The position numbers and the translations under genes are program-made. The notes under the pieces were generated by a model. The model was given only the letters and a program-made list of their open reading frames with translations, did not search any database and was not told the DNA's origin. Positions 1 to 12,728 of a stretch of DNA of 12,728 nucleotides are shown one piece after another. Origin of the DNA: Opitutales bacterium (GTDB lineage: Bacteria > Verrucomicrobiota > Verrucomicrobiae > Opitutales > CAG-312); assembly GCA_017623955.1 (NCBI GenBank), contig JAGAOA010000259.1:1-12728 (forward strand). Reading direction: 5' to 3'. Numbering within the stretch: the first letter of the stretch is position 1; every line of letters begins with the position of its first letter.

Positions 1-2883
1 CTTACGCCAATAATAAGGTTCATCGGATATAAATTTTATAAAGCGGTTTTGCCAGCCTTTCTCCTTTATATGATTATAAATAGGTTTAATGCGAGCGTGA
101 ATTTCTTGAATATACTCGGGAGAAATTTTCGACAAATCTTTGCCATGATACGGCCACTTCCCTTCTACTGGACTGACTGTTTCGCCCTTATAATTTTTTA
201 TGTCATTTAATGGACGTGCAAAATTGAGCATCGGTATAGGCAACGGCAAGTACATCAACTTTATACCTTGTTTATTGAAAGCAATATCGCAAAATCTATC
301 AAAATCAGTAAAATCGTACTTATAGCCTTCTTCCGTTTTTATTGTACGTGGATGGAATGGTGTATCTAATGTAAGACGTTTTGACTTCAGATAATTCTGC
401 AAATATACTTTATCGTAAAAACGATCGGTCATTCCAGGTTCAAGCGACGGTTTACGCCAACGACCAAAAACTCTGCTCTGATTCCAAAACGAGAACATTG
501 CAGTAAGCGATGGGCTATCGGGAATTGAAAAATTACGAACTGTAACTTGATAAGGAATTGATGCTACGACTTCTTCAGCTTTTTTCAATTCAACAACGCC
601 TTCGTAAATACCAGATTTTGTTTTTTCATCGGCTTTAAACGACAAATATATAGATTGTGTTTTGTTCTTTTTTATTTTTATTTTCGATGTCGGAATTATC
701 GGGTCAGGATAAAATTCTAGCATAGATTCTGTTGGAACACAGCGTTCATAGAATTTAAAATGAGTGAACATACTATACTTACTCATACTATCTACTGCAA
801 CTAAGCCAACTTTGCCAATTTCTTGAACTTCAAGTGTTACATTGGCATCGTCTTTATGTTTTAATGCAGGTGCTGAAATCTCTAACTCACCAAGATTTTT
901 ATTTGAACGAACTGCTAATTGCAAGTTTTCGTACTCATTCTTTGCCAACGATATTTCTGCTTTAGCTGTCTTTTGTTGTGCAAAAAATGGAAATACTTTT
1001 ACAATTGTATTTACTTGCCAAATATCAGTTTGCTCATTGCTGAGTAAATCTGCAGGTGTTGAATAAGTAAATTTTGTAGAGCTTATTGATTCACACAAGA
1101 AAGCGTTATCGAAAAGAAAATCTGTTGGTTTGTCATTCGATATTATAAGGGTAGCCCAAGCGTCGTTATATGGATTTGTCAATGTAGTTGCCTGTATTTC
1201 CCAGTCGCCATTACTTACCAAAGAGGCCCCTTTGCGAACAAGATTTTTTAGCGATTTACCCTGTGTAATTCGCAATATGGGAGCATTGAATTGAGTATAC
1301 TCGCCATTTTTTTTACCCCAAATTATGGCAGTGTAGGTTGTTTTTGGTTTTATCTTAACCGATTGCTCGATACCAGGATAAGTTTTGTTTTCTTTGTCGG
1401 TTTTAAAACGCAACGCCTTTTTACCAAAGGTCTCATCTTCGACTATTGATACTATTTGTTTGCTGATTTTTCTTCTGAAAGTCCAATGAGCAAAATCTTG
1501 TTCAAAACTTCCATTTTTTAGAAGATTATTATTTTTATTAAATATTTCAACAAAGTCGTTGAAGTTTAAATTGTTTCTTACTTCAGCAACTTGATCGCTC
1601 GGAATGTAGCTAACTTGGCGAGTCCCAGATGTTTTTACAGTTTGATTTTTTCTATCAGATTTTAAATAAATATTATATTTAATTTCTGACATTGGATTGA
1701 TTTTATCTATGTTAAGAATAAGATTGTCGCCAAAAATTCCGAATTTTACGAGCTTGCCATCTTTGAAAACTTTAAAGTCGGATGTTGGAAAATTACCTTG
1801 TGTAAATCTTTTTATAGGCATACTACCCAAAATGTTTTCTTTTGTTTCTTTAGTAAGATTAAAATACGAAACCGTTATGCGAACATCGTATTCAGTTGAT
1901 GAAACTTCCCATTGTCGAGGAGCTTTTTGCACGGTCAAATTCAATTCTTCAACAGGCATTATTTCATAGGAAAAATCTGGAGTTGGTGTAACTTCAGTAA
2001 TTTTTATATCGTCAAAATATGTATCGGCAATCGCAAAACTTTTTGTTTTAATTCGTAGACGATTATAGCCTTGGGGAACTGTGAAATTTGCGGTGATTTT
2101 TGTCCAATCACAATTTTCAGATATTTCTTTTGCTTGAATTAAAATTCGTTTTTTAGGATTTTCAAGCTTTCCACCCAATTTGTAGAAGCGTTCTTCGGTG
2201 TCGTAAGTTAAAACTAAATAATAACCAATTTTGTTATTTTCACTTTTAAGATTCTCTACTTTTACCCAACCCTCAAACTGATATGTAGCACCTTCGTTGA
2301 CTTGCATTGCACGTGCATAAGATGTCCAATTTCGTTTGCCTTTTATATAGGCAGATTGTTTGCCTGTTCGAGATGTAACGGTTGTTAAATGTCGTTCATC
2401 AGCATTTACTAGAACATCTTTTTCATAACGACGCAACGTTTCAGATGTTGATTGCTCAAAGTTTTCATTCGTTAGACCAAACAAATAGAAGTCGGGAACT
2501 TCATTTGCTCGCTTATTATCAAAATACACAAAAATAGATTTTTGCTCTTTAGCTTCACAAGAAAATGGAACTGTTATGATTGTATCTTTTTTTATAGTTT
2601 TTCCATAAGGAGAAATCGAAAACAAGACTTCTCTGCACTCTAATCTATCTTGCACTAGGACTCTGATTGAATCAGATTTTTGTCCAACTAAGCCCAACTT
2701 TTCGGCAGATAAAAATAAGACTCGTTCTTTTAAAGTTTTTTCGGAGTTGTTTGTTAGTTTGACTTCTACACGCTTTTTGGCTGGCTCTCCCCTATCCAAA
2801 TACAGAGGATAGTGCCATTGAACTTGCGCAAAAACGTTCGTACACATCGTGAAAAGAAGTGTTATTATTAATATTTTTCTCAT
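1..2883 (-). CDS. Large exported GH123/DUF4091-type glycoside hydrolase-like protein, C-terminus cut off by window edge
   Basis: The minus-strand frame is open for 961 codons from the ATG at 2883 to base 1, so the protein is longer than 961 residues. Residues 1-19 form a signal peptide (MRKILIITLLFTMCTNVFA, cleavage before Gln20), so it acts in the periplasm or outside the cell. Residues 20-170 look like an Ig-type beta domain. Residues about 178-298 and 452-597 are two jelly-roll modules of the CBM4/9 or discoidin style; the second opens with NGSFE and ends with a DNAFL strand. From about 605 comes the beta-sandwich typical of GH123/DUF4091 proteins (LAKNEYENLQLAVRS, YPDP at 725-728, SGIYEGVVEL), followed from about 780 by a TIM barrel. 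The last visible residues contain SDEP with D954 and E955; GH123 N-acetyl-galactosaminidases use such an adjacent Asp-Glu pair. The substrate is not known, because most DUF4091 proteins are uncharacterised. AAGGA lies 5 bases before the ATG. Family assignment is fairly sure; enzyme activity is inferred. Confidence 0.8.
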   Translation of the reverse strand, partial: MRKILIITLLFTMCTNVFAQVQWHYPLYLDRGEPAKKRVEVKLTNNSEKTLKERVLFLSAEKLGLVGQKSDSIRVLVQDRLECREVLFSISPYGKTIKKDTIITVPFSCEAKEQKSIFVYFDNKRANEVPDFYLFGLTNENFEQSTSETLRRYEKDVLVNADERHLTTVTSRTGKQSAYIKGKRNWTSYARAMQVNEGATYQFEGWVKVENLKSENNKIGYYLVLTYDTEERFYKLGGKLENPKKRILIQAKEISENCDWTKITANFTVPQGYNRLRIKTKSFAIADTYFDDIKITEVTPTPDFSYEIMPVEELNLTVQKAPRQWEVSSTEYDVRITVSYFNLTKETKENILGSMPIKRFTQGNFPTSDFKVFKDGKLVKFGIFGDNLILNIDKINPMSEIKYNIYLKSDRKNQTVKTSGTRQVSYIPSDQVAEVRNNLNFNDFVEIFNKNNNLLKNGSFEQDFAHWTFRRKISKQIVSIVEDETFGKKALRFKTDKENKTYPGIEQSVKIKPKTTYTAIIWGKKNGEYTQFNAPILRITQGKSLKNLVRKGASLVSNGDWEIQATTLTNPYNDAWATLIISNDKPTDFLFDNAFLCESISSTKFTYSTPADLLSNEQTDIWQVNTIVKVFPFFAQQKTAKAEISLAKNEYENLQLAVRSNKNLGELEISAPALKHKDDANVTLEVQEIGKVGLVAVDSMSKYSMFTHFKFYERCVPTESMLEFYPDPIIPTSKIKIKKNKTQSIYLSFKADEKTKSGIYEGVVELKKAEEVVASIPYQVTVRNFSIPDSPSLTAMFSFWNQSRVFGRWRKPSLEPGMTDRFYDKVYLQNYLKSKRLTLDTPFHPRTIKTEEGYKYDFTDFDRFCDIAFNKQGIKLMYLPLPIPMLNFARPLNDIKNYKGETVSPVEGKWPYHGKDLSKISPEYIQEIHARIKPIYNHIKEKGWQNRFIKFISDEPYYWRK

Positions 2884-5800
2884 AATTTTCCTTAAAAAAA
2901 AATACGTATATAAAACGCACTACTTTGTTTTACTATACTACACAGTCTAGTATAATTACACAAAAAAATAGAGGAAATTTAACACGCTAGTATTAAATTT
3001 CCTCCACGGAGAGAGAGGGATTCGAACCCCCGGAGCCTTGCAGCTCAACGGTTTTCAAGACCGCCGCGATCGACCACTCTGCCATCTCTCCTTAAAAATT
3101 ATTCTTCACTTTAAAACACATTTTTACTAGTTTGGCAAGATATTTTTTTTATTTTATAGCTTTTTTATTAATCTTTTTACTCATTTTAGATAAAAATTTC
3201 TAAGATTTTTGACTTTAAAAAAACATTTACTTTCTCCTGATTTTATTCTTGTATTACTTAACCAATTTACAAGAAAATGTTAAAGATTAAAATTGCAGAC
3301 AAAAATGACATAAACATCATTAGAGAACTAGCTTTAACTGCGTTCCCTGATACTTACAAAGATATTCTAACTCCAGAACAAATTGAATATATGTTAGATT
3401 GGATGTATTCGGAAGAGAGTTTAAACAAACAATTTGACAATGGACATATTTATCATATCGGAGAATTTGATGGAGTCAACTGTGCATACACTTCAGTAGA
3501 AAAACAAGCCTCAGATTTATGGCATTTGCAAAAAATTTACATACTACCAAAATATCAATGCAGAGGAATTGGTAAGCAAATGTTTGAAAATGCAATCAAT
3601 TTTATAAAGAATACTTCTCCAAACGCAAAACGTGTAGAACTAAATGTAAATCGACACAACTCAGCAAAAGCTTTTTACGAAAAAATGGGAATGCACGTTA
3701 CCACTTCTGGAGACTTTAATATTGGCAACGGATACTTCATGAATGACTACATCATGGAATTAGAACTCTAAAATATATCAGCTCTTATTGCTCTAATTTT
3801 ACCAACAGATTCAGACAAGCCTCCAAATCGAGCACGCATAAGCCAAACTCGTTCGTATTCGCTTGCTATGAATTTCAAATCTACTTGTTGTTGCTTTGTA
3901 CTTGTTGAAAAATCACCTCTTGCCTTATTCAAAGCCCATTTTATCATTCTAGATGCAAGAGCTATCTCATTTAAACTAGATTCGGCATCTGGCGATGAAA
4001 TCTTTGAGGCTCCAGCCATTGATGCAGCAAAATCAACAGCACCTTCTAGAACATTCAAATCAATGTTAGAATATTCATCCGCCAACTTTTTGGCATTTTC
4101 TGCATCGGCAAAGAACATTTTATGATGAAAACTGAAAAGTTTATCGACAACATCACAACGACCTAAGGCACACAATGCTCTAGCAAATTCTCCAGTCTCA
4201 TCGCAAAATACACATTTCGACAACACATCGCATACAATATCTTCGCTAGGAACTTCTCCCCAAGCACAACCTGCCCCTTTCGCAATAGCTGGATACATCG
4301 CAACCCATGGTTGATGATTTCCACCATCTCCCCACTGAGTAAGCAACATCCCCTCTGCTCCATATTTCTTAGCACAATCACACGCTTGTTCTATATTTTT
4401 AGATGCACAATTCCAACGCAAACCAAAACTATTCCAAGTACTCGTACCTGGTGCTACCAAAAAGTTACGACCAATATTTTGCATATATTCGCACTGTTGA
4501 TCGTAAGGATGATCGAGATAATATCCCCAAATAATGGGTGTAATGTTTTCAGGCAAAAGCTTAGAATACTCTGGTTTTTGCATAACAACATCAGCCCAGA
4601 TGTAAACTTGTTTCCCATGCTTATTACAAATATCATTTAGGCGTGTCATATATTCTATATAGAGCTGATATTTACCGCCTTCGTGCGATTGGCAGAAAGT
4701 CTTACTACGTCCCATACCAAGCTCCCAAGGTTCATCGCCACCTACATTGATTTTATCGGAAGAAAAATTAGGCAAAAATTGTTCATACAAAGAATCCATA
4801 AATGCAGTTGCATTCTCATCTGGATAAAACGTAGTAGGATATTTTCGCACTGTTCCCAATGGACAAATGAATGGAGCTTTACTTTCTGCTAAATGCTGAT
4901 ACTCAGGATAACGCAACCAACGTTCCATATGCCCTAGCCCATTCATATTGGCAACCAACTCGATACCGGCAAATTTACAAATATCATCGAGATTTTTATA
5001 CTGTGCCGACGTCATTGGTGAAGCATCAGCCCACACAATTTCATGTCCTTTAAAAGCGTATGTATGTTCAGTATAAAGTTCTAGTCTATTGTACTTAAAC
5101 AAGGCTAGTCTATCAACTAACAAAGCTAACTCTGACATTGTTGGCACTTTGCATCGACTTATATCGAGCATAAAACCACGAACATCTAAATCCGGAAAGT
5201 CTTTAATTTCGACAAATCGCATACCATCTTCGCCTGATTGCAACGCGATTTGGCGAAGCGTTTGCAACGCATTCTTTGCCCCAACTTCTGAGTTTGCTTT
5301 CACGAAAATACCATTTTCGTTTATGGACAAAATATATCCTTGTTTATGTGATACTTCAACTGAATTGAAATCACAAAAAACAAATTCCCCCGAAGCGAAA
5401 CCTTCGGAGGAAATTTCAAAAGCCGCTCTTGCCCACGACAAACACGCATCGCCCCATTTTACAAACTTTGGAGCTGGCAAGATTTTTGGTTTAGGCAAGA
5501 ACGATTCCATTCCCTATTAGATTAGAATGTATGTACAAATAATCCAGAACGCAACTTTGGCTCAAACCATGTACTTTTGGGAGGCATAATTTGACCAGCA
5601 TCAGCAATAGCCATTAACTGAGCAACCGTTGTTGGATACATAGAGAACGCAACAGCAAAACCATCTTCTTTTACAAGACGTTCGAGTTCATCTGTACCCT
5701 TAATTCCACCAACGAAGTCGATACGTTCATCTGTACGAGGATCACCAATATTCAAGAGTGGAGCCAAAACTCTATCTTGCAACAATGCAACATCCAACGA

Positions 5801-8800
5801 ACTTACAGCATCAAGACCTTCGGTATTTTCAAATTCTAAGCTATACCATTCGCCATCTAGGTACATTGAAACTTTCAACGAACCTTCTGGAGCTTTTTGT
5901 CCACTCTTTGTGAGTTTGCAAACTTTGCCAAGTTTTTCTAAGAACTGCTCTTTTGTATTTCCAGCTAAATCCTTTACTACGCGATTGTATGGAAGAATTT
6001 TTAACTGTCCTGCTGGGAAGCAAACCGACAAGAACCAGTTGTAATCTTCATCGCCTGTATGATTTGGATTATCGGCTTTCATCAAGCGTGCACAACGAGC
6101 ATTACTTACACTACGATGGTGTCCATCAGCAACGTATGCACATGGAATGTTATCAAAGGTTTCGACAATCTTTGCGAGTGTTTCTGAATCAGAAATTTTC
6201 CAAACGCTATGACGAATACCATCTTCCGCAACAAAGTCAAAAAGGGCGTCTTCGTCTTTTTTGTCTTCTACAATTTTATCTAAGAGCGTACCATCTTTTA
6301 CTGTCAAGAAAACTGGACCTGTATTTACACGAAGAGTACGTGTGAGACGATATCGGTCATTTTCTTTTGCTTCGCGAGTTTTCTCATGTTTTTTAATTAC
6401 ATCGTTATCGTAATCTTCAGCACTAAATGTTGCAACCAAACCAGTTTGTGAATGTTCGCCCATTTGTTGACGATACAAGTACATACTCGGAACGTCTTCA
6501 CGAACCATATATCCACCATCGACAAGTTTTTGGAAGTTTTCTTTAGCGTGTGCGTAAACTGGCTCTGAGTATGGATCTATACTCGGATCTAGTTCTAGTT
6601 CGCTACGAACAACGCGCATAAAGCTCAAAGGCTTACCTTCAGCCTCTTTACAGGCTTGCTGGAAATTAACAACGTCGTATGGCAAACTTGCAATAGAAGA
6701 TGCCTTATCTTGTGTAGGTCTGAGACCTTTAAATGCTTTTATTTTCATACAAACACATAGTTTTCAAATTTTTTTAAGTTTTGCAACTTTTGATTTAAAA
6801 TTCTTGATTTTTTTTTATAATTACCTCATTCTTCAACTCATTATGAACAATGCGAACAATACTTTTCGAAAAGGTGGCTGTATTTTCGGCTTAATTAAAT
6901 TATTCATTTTAGCAGTGATTATACTTGCCATTGCATTATATTTTACTGCTGGATATATCGGTGATTATGCACTAAAAACTATAACATCTGGAACTGAAAT
7001 AACTGGTGGAATATCTAACGTAATTATTAAACCATTAGACGAAAGCATTGAAGTTTCTAATTTTTACATTACAAATCCTGCGAAAAAATATAACAAGGAA
7101 AATGCAATAGCTTTTAAACGTGCATTTATAGATCTAGGAGTTACTCCAACTGATGCTATTTTCAAAAAACTTATCGTTATTGATGAAATTACAATCGAAG
7201 GATTAGAAGCTAATATTGAATTTGAAAAGAATTCGATATCTTCAACAAATCTCAATGAAATTAGTAACATAATTCAAAATAAAATAGGTTTAAATAATAA
7301 AAACTCGCAAGAAGAAACCGTAGAAAGCAAAGATGAAAAACCTATCAAATTTATAATAAAGAAATTGAAATTTGAAAATAGCAAAGCTTCGTCTTCTGTA
7401 CTAGGCAACGTTATAGAGACTCAATTACCAGACTTTGAAATTGAAAATATTGGCGTTGATGATGGCGGGAAAACTATGTCGGAAGTTATCACTTATGTTC
7501 TTCCAAGAATTGCTACACAAGCAACTAAACAAATATCTAAAAATGGCTTAAACGCAACAATCAAAACAAGCGGTGATGCAAAAGAAACTGTTAAAAGTTT
7601 GATTAAAGGCTTGTTCAACTAATAGTTCATTTTAACGGCAACAAAAAAAAGCACTCTGCAGAGTGCTTTTTTTGTATTTATTGTGTAGTAATTTGTGTCA
7701 AATAAACAACTGTAATATAGAAAGTACATAGGCTCCAAAATACTTTAGATTTAATTAAGGCAGAAATTAATCGCTTTAGATAGACTTTGGGCAACTCTTG
7801 TTCAGCTTCTGGCAACCTAAAAATATAGTATGCACTAACAGAACAGGCAAGAAACATTGTAACTTCCACAAAACCTACGTTTATTTCGCCATAAAAATAT
7901 GATGCAACAATATGTGTTAAGTATTCTATACCACAAGTAATAACTGATATCCAAAAGAAATCATTACCTACAAATTTACGATTGCGAGTAAAACGAAAAA
8001 CACAATATACAAGCAACCAAACTATACTAATTTCAAAAACACCAATATTTATAAATCTTTTTATTATAGTAAATAAAACTTCAAAAGTGAAATAAAACCA
8101 TCCACTTCCTTCTGAAATATTAAAACATCCTCTTTTTAAATCTTGAAAAAAGTCTGAAAACGAAAAAATATCGAATAAATAGTATGGCAAACCTACAAAA
8201 CCGGAAAACACTCGATTTAAAAACAACAAAAATATAGATCTACCCCAATTTGTAGATGGAATTATATTTAAAAAAAATTTCATATCTTAAAATTAAAATC
8301 TTCTAAAAAGTCGTTAAAAAAGATTGCCTTAAACATTATTTTATGCAAGAAAATAATACATTATGGAAACAAGTGTCATTCTTGATATAGTAGTGTTTGT
8401 TGCGTTTATCGCAACAGTAATTTTAGTAGGTCTTTATAAGAGTAAAAATGAAGGTGGTTCTGAAGACTATTTTCTTGCTGGTAGAGGTCTTTCGTGGTGG
8501 TTGATTGGAATATCACTGATTGCCGCCAATATATCTACAGAACAATTTGTAGGTATGACAGGCAGTGCAGCTGGGTTGTCAGGACTAGCGATTGCTAGCT
8601 ACGAATGGATGGCAGCATTTTGCTTAGTATTAGTTGCTTTCCTTTTCTTACCTAAATTCCTCAAAAGTGGAATTTATACTGTACCTCAGTTTTTGGAGTT
8701 TCGCTTTGATGCAACATCGCGAACAGTGATGAGTTTGATTACTGTTGTTGTACTAGTTGCAGTAAATACAACTGCGGTTATTTATTCTGGTGCAACAGTA

Positions 8801-11800
8801 GCAAACACTGTTTTTGGTTCATCTGGAGATTTACCATTTAATATCGATATTACAGTGGCTTGTTGGGGAATTGGTATTATGGCTGCTATTTACGTTTGTG
8901 CGGGTGGATTAAAAGCTTGCGCGTGGGCAGACTTGCTACAAGGCTCGGCTCTAATAGTCGGCGGTGCAATAATTGCTTGGTTTACGTTTGATGCTTTTGC
9001 AGCAAAACCAGTTGCCGAAATTGCAACAACGGCAACATTCTCGCCAGAAACATTAGCATCGCTCAAAGACGCTGGAACTTTTGAAAAGTTCTTCACGTTA
9101 AATACTGATAAGCTCACAATGTTTATGCCTGCAGATCATCCAGAAATTCCATGGACTGCACTCATCATTGGATTGTGGATTCCTAACTTTTACTACTGGG
9201 GATTCAACCAATACATTATTCAACGTACACTAGGTGCAAAAAGTTTAGCTGAAGGTCAAAAGGGTATCGTCTTTGCAGCTGGTTTAAAATTGATAATTCC
9301 ATTCATCATTGTATTCCCAGGAATAATGGCGTTCAATTTATATTCTGCTGATCAAAATCAATCGGCCTTGCAAGATCAAAAAATTATGACAACAAATGCA
9401 AAGAACTATGCTCCATTGTATTTTGAAGGATTACATATAGCAAATGTACCATTCAATGCCAATAATGCTGTTGATTTCTTTTCTTACAATTCAGGCAAAA
9501 AAGATGGTTCTGGAAAGTCTATAAAAACTCCATTATTCTCAGTTGCAGAAGTTGAAGCTATGAAAGCTGAAAATGATAGAATGCGTAAGAATGGAGAACT
9601 TTATAAAATATCATTTAAATATGATAAAGGTTGGGCTAACAACAATGGTATAAGTGCTCTTGCTAAAGCTCAGGTAGATTCATGGAATAAATTACATAAA
9701 CAAACTGCAGATTCTAATTATGTGAGAACATTATATGGATATAAATACGACTCTGCGTTCGGATTACTAATAAGTAAAGTTCTTCCTGAAGGCTTTGGGT
9801 TGAAAGGATTTATATTTGCAGCTCTCTTAGGTGCAGTTGTAAGTTCGTTGGCTGCAATGTTGAATGCAGCATCTACAATTTTTACAATCGATATTTACAA
9901 GAAATTCCTAAACAAGAATGCTTCTGATAAAAATCAAGTTCTTGTTGGTAGATTGTCGGTATTAATATTTGCAATAATAGGTTGTTTAGTTGCTCCTATG
10001 TTGGCAAATCCAAAATTAGGTGGTGTATTTACGTTTATTCAAGAATTCCAAGGTTATCTATCGCCAGGTATATTGGCGGTATTCATATTCGGTATGTTCT
10101 CAAAAAAGGCTCCTAGATTTGCCGGTGCTTTGGGTATATTGACAAGCCCTATCGTATATGGTTTCTTACAATGGCAGTTCGGCGATATTGCATTCCTTAA
10201 CAGAATGGCTATAACATTCGGTTGCTCGTTATTTGTAATGCTTGCTTTGACACTCGTAAAACCGCTCAAACAAGATGTAGTATTGCCCGAAAACAAAAAT
10301 ATGGATTTAAGCTCGTCTAGAGGTGCACAGATAGCTGGTGCTTCGGTATTGATTACATGTATAGCACTATACGTTGTATTCTCTGGACTCTGGTTCTAAA
10401 ATTTAAATTACTTTACTTGCACACTGTTCAATGCAGTGTGCAAAACTATAACAATAAAAAAATATATAAAGATTATGAGAAAAACAATAATACCTATCTT
10501 TGCAATGGCTGTAGCTCTATTGGGATGCACAAGCGATTGCAATAAAAACAAATGTGCAACTGCTGATGATTTATCGCACGGTTTCACTAATGAACCTAAA
10601 ATTCCATCGTCTTATGAATGCGATACAGATAAGGTTATGGCTAAAGCATACTGGGATGTTTGGAATAAAGATATTCAAAAACAAATAGATGAACGTATTG
10701 AAAAATATCGTAAGGCTGATGCAAAAGTATCACTTTCTAATATCGATATTTCTAAGCCAGTAGAAGTAAAACAAGTTTCGCACAAATTCATATTTGGAGC
10801 ACACATTTTTAATTTCAATCAGCTCGGCAAAAAAGAATACAACGATACTTACAAAAGCTTGTATGGCTCGCTATTCAATTCGGCAACAATCGCATTCTAT
10901 TGGAAAACTTTTGAAATGGAATTCGACAAAATGCGTTTTGAAACTGAATACTGGGACACTGAAGAATTTTGGAATAACGTAAAACATCCCAAAACTATGC
11001 CTCACTGGCGTCGTCCAAGCACAGATCAAGTTGTGGAATTCTGCGAACAAAAAGGTATCAGAATGCACGGACACCCACTTATCTGGGGAAATCGTCGTTG
11101 GCACTGCCCTGAAGAACAAATCTTCCAAAAATATGCAGACAATGATGAAAAAATCCGTATCCGCAGAAATGTTTTGCGTTCAAGCAACGAAGTCGCTCCA
11201 TACTTGGCACATACTGATACATACAAAAAAATGCCTTTGGCTGAATTTGAAAAACGCTTCGCTGATATAGCTCAAATAATGAAAGAACGTAGCGAAATTC
11301 GTGTTCGCGAAATTGCAAAACGCTATGGAGATAGAATACACAGTTGGGACGTTGTAAATGAAAGTGCCAGCGACTTTATGCGTGGAAATCTTCCTTCTAA
11401 ATGCAAAAAAATCACAAGAAGTGTTTATGGTATAATGGAACCTGATTACGACTTCAACGCATTTATGTTGGCTCAAAAGTATCTCCCTAAAAAAGCATTG
11501 CTCAACATCAATGACTACAACACAAGCAAGTATTACTTAAAACAAATCGAAAGCTTGAGCAAACGCGGTTGCGAAATTGATATTGTTGGAGCTCAAATGC
11601 ACTTGTTTAATCCAAAGTTGACTTTGGCAATGTCGAACGGCGATTTTTCAAATCCTCAGTTGGCAAAACAAACCCCAACAAAAATTAAAGAGATAATGGA
11701 TAATCTCTCAAAAGCCGGCAAGCCAATTCACCTCAGCGAAATTACTGTTACTGCTGCAGGAACATCTCACATCGACAGAATGAAACAAGCTGTTGCATTG

Positions 11801-12728
11801 CGAAATCTTTATAGAATGTGGTTTAGTATAGAAAAAATGATGGGTATAACTATGTGGAACGTTGTCGACGATTGTGGTGCTCCAGGCGAACCAACATTGT
11901 CGGGCTTGTTCACACGCGATATGCAACCAAAACCAGCATATCATGCTATAAATAATCTTATCAATAAAGAATGGAAAACAAATATAAAAACAAAAGCCGA
12001 CAACAACGGCAATGTTGTTTTCCGAGGCTTTAAAGGTAAGTATGAAATTTCTTATACAGATAAAAACGGAAAACAAAAAACAATTACATATAACCTAGAA
12101 TAAAAATGAAAAACAGTTTAGCTTCGAACTTTGAAAAAATCTATGGGTGTAAGGCGGAAGTATTCGCTCAAGCCCCTGGAAGAATTGAATTCATTGGAAA
12201 CCATACCGACTACAACGCTGGTTTTACAATGGGTGTTGCTATCGATAAGATTGTAATGGTTGCCCTATCAAAGAGAACTGACCGTAAACTTTGCTTTGCA
12301 AGTATAAAAAACGGTGAAGTTGTAGAAATTGATATGGATAACATTGAACGCCAAAAAAGAGAATACAACTGGGTAAACTATCCTCTTGGCGTTTTCAAAT
12401 TCTTGCTCGAAGCTGGTCTCGAAGCTAAAACTGGTTTCAATATGCTCGATATGAGCAATCTGCCAGCAGGGGCTGGTTTGAGTTCATCGGCAGCCATAGA
12501 GCTTTCAAGTGCTTTTGCAATGAGTGAACTTTATGGCTTCGATGCGGATTTAAAAACAAAAGTCCGTATAGGTAGAAAATGTGAAAATCATTTTGTTGGA
12601 ATGCCTTGCGGTATCCTTGACCAAGGTGTATCAGGTTTCGGCAAAAAAGATGCCTTGGTATTTATAGATTGTAAAAGCGAAGAGTTTTCAAATGCCCCAT
12701 TACCCTCTACATGCAAATTCTGGTTGTT

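Overview
The window is an AT-rich stretch of a Gram-negative, polysaccharide-degrading bacterium. A large secreted glycosidase-like protein, a lipoprotein GH10 enzyme, a vSGLT-type sugar/sodium symporter, a cytoplasmic GH20 enzyme and an AsmA-like envelope protein all point that way. Most start codons lack a clear Shine-Dalgarno sequence, which fits Bacteroidota. However, the style of the GH10, GH20, DUF1015 and galactokinase proteins resembles, from memory, the Lentisphaerota/Kiritimatiellota/Verrucomicrobiota group, and a few sigma70-like boxes can be seen. I leave the phylum open between Bacteroidota and the PVC group. No mobile element, CRISPR array or phage gene was seen, and no gene-free gap exceeds about 200 bases.

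Layout. (1) 1-2883, minus strand: the N-terminal 961 residues of a very large exported GH123/DUF4091-type protein with two jelly-roll carbohydrate-binding-like modules; it runs off the left edge. (2) 2934-3138: a palindrome, a strong intrinsic terminator, a tRNA-Ser(UGA) gene on the minus strand and its likely promoter. (3) 3277-3771, plus: a GNAT acetyltransferase. It meets tail to tail, by overlapping stop codons, with (4) a two-gene minus-strand unit: a DUF1015 protein (5522-6748) followed 11 bases later by a cytoplasmic GH20 hexosaminidase (3768-5510). (5) 6843-7622, plus: a membrane-anchored AsmA/DUF748-like protein. It is separated by a symmetrical bidirectional terminator from (6) an unrecognised multi-pass membrane protein on the minus strand (7678-8283). 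(7) 8363-12728, plus: a sugar-use run of symporter, GH10 lipoprotein and galactokinase; the galactokinase runs off the right edge.

How the genes may work together. In the right-hand run, a GH10 enzyme anchored by lipid cuts a glycan, a symporter carrying nearly all of the galactose-contacting residues of vSGLT takes up a monosaccharide, and a GHMP galactokinase-family enzyme phosphorylates it. GH10 enzymes normally cut xylan, which yields no galactose. This GH10 protein has also lost the Glu/Asn pair that contacts the -2 xylose, and the kinase has Asn where classical galactokinases have the Glu that contacts the galactose 6-OH. These three facts make the real glycan and sugar of this cluster the main open question in the window. 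Two other points stand out: a polar loop of about 130 residues inserted in the symporter, and a perfect 10-bp inverted repeat in the leader of the GH10 gene.
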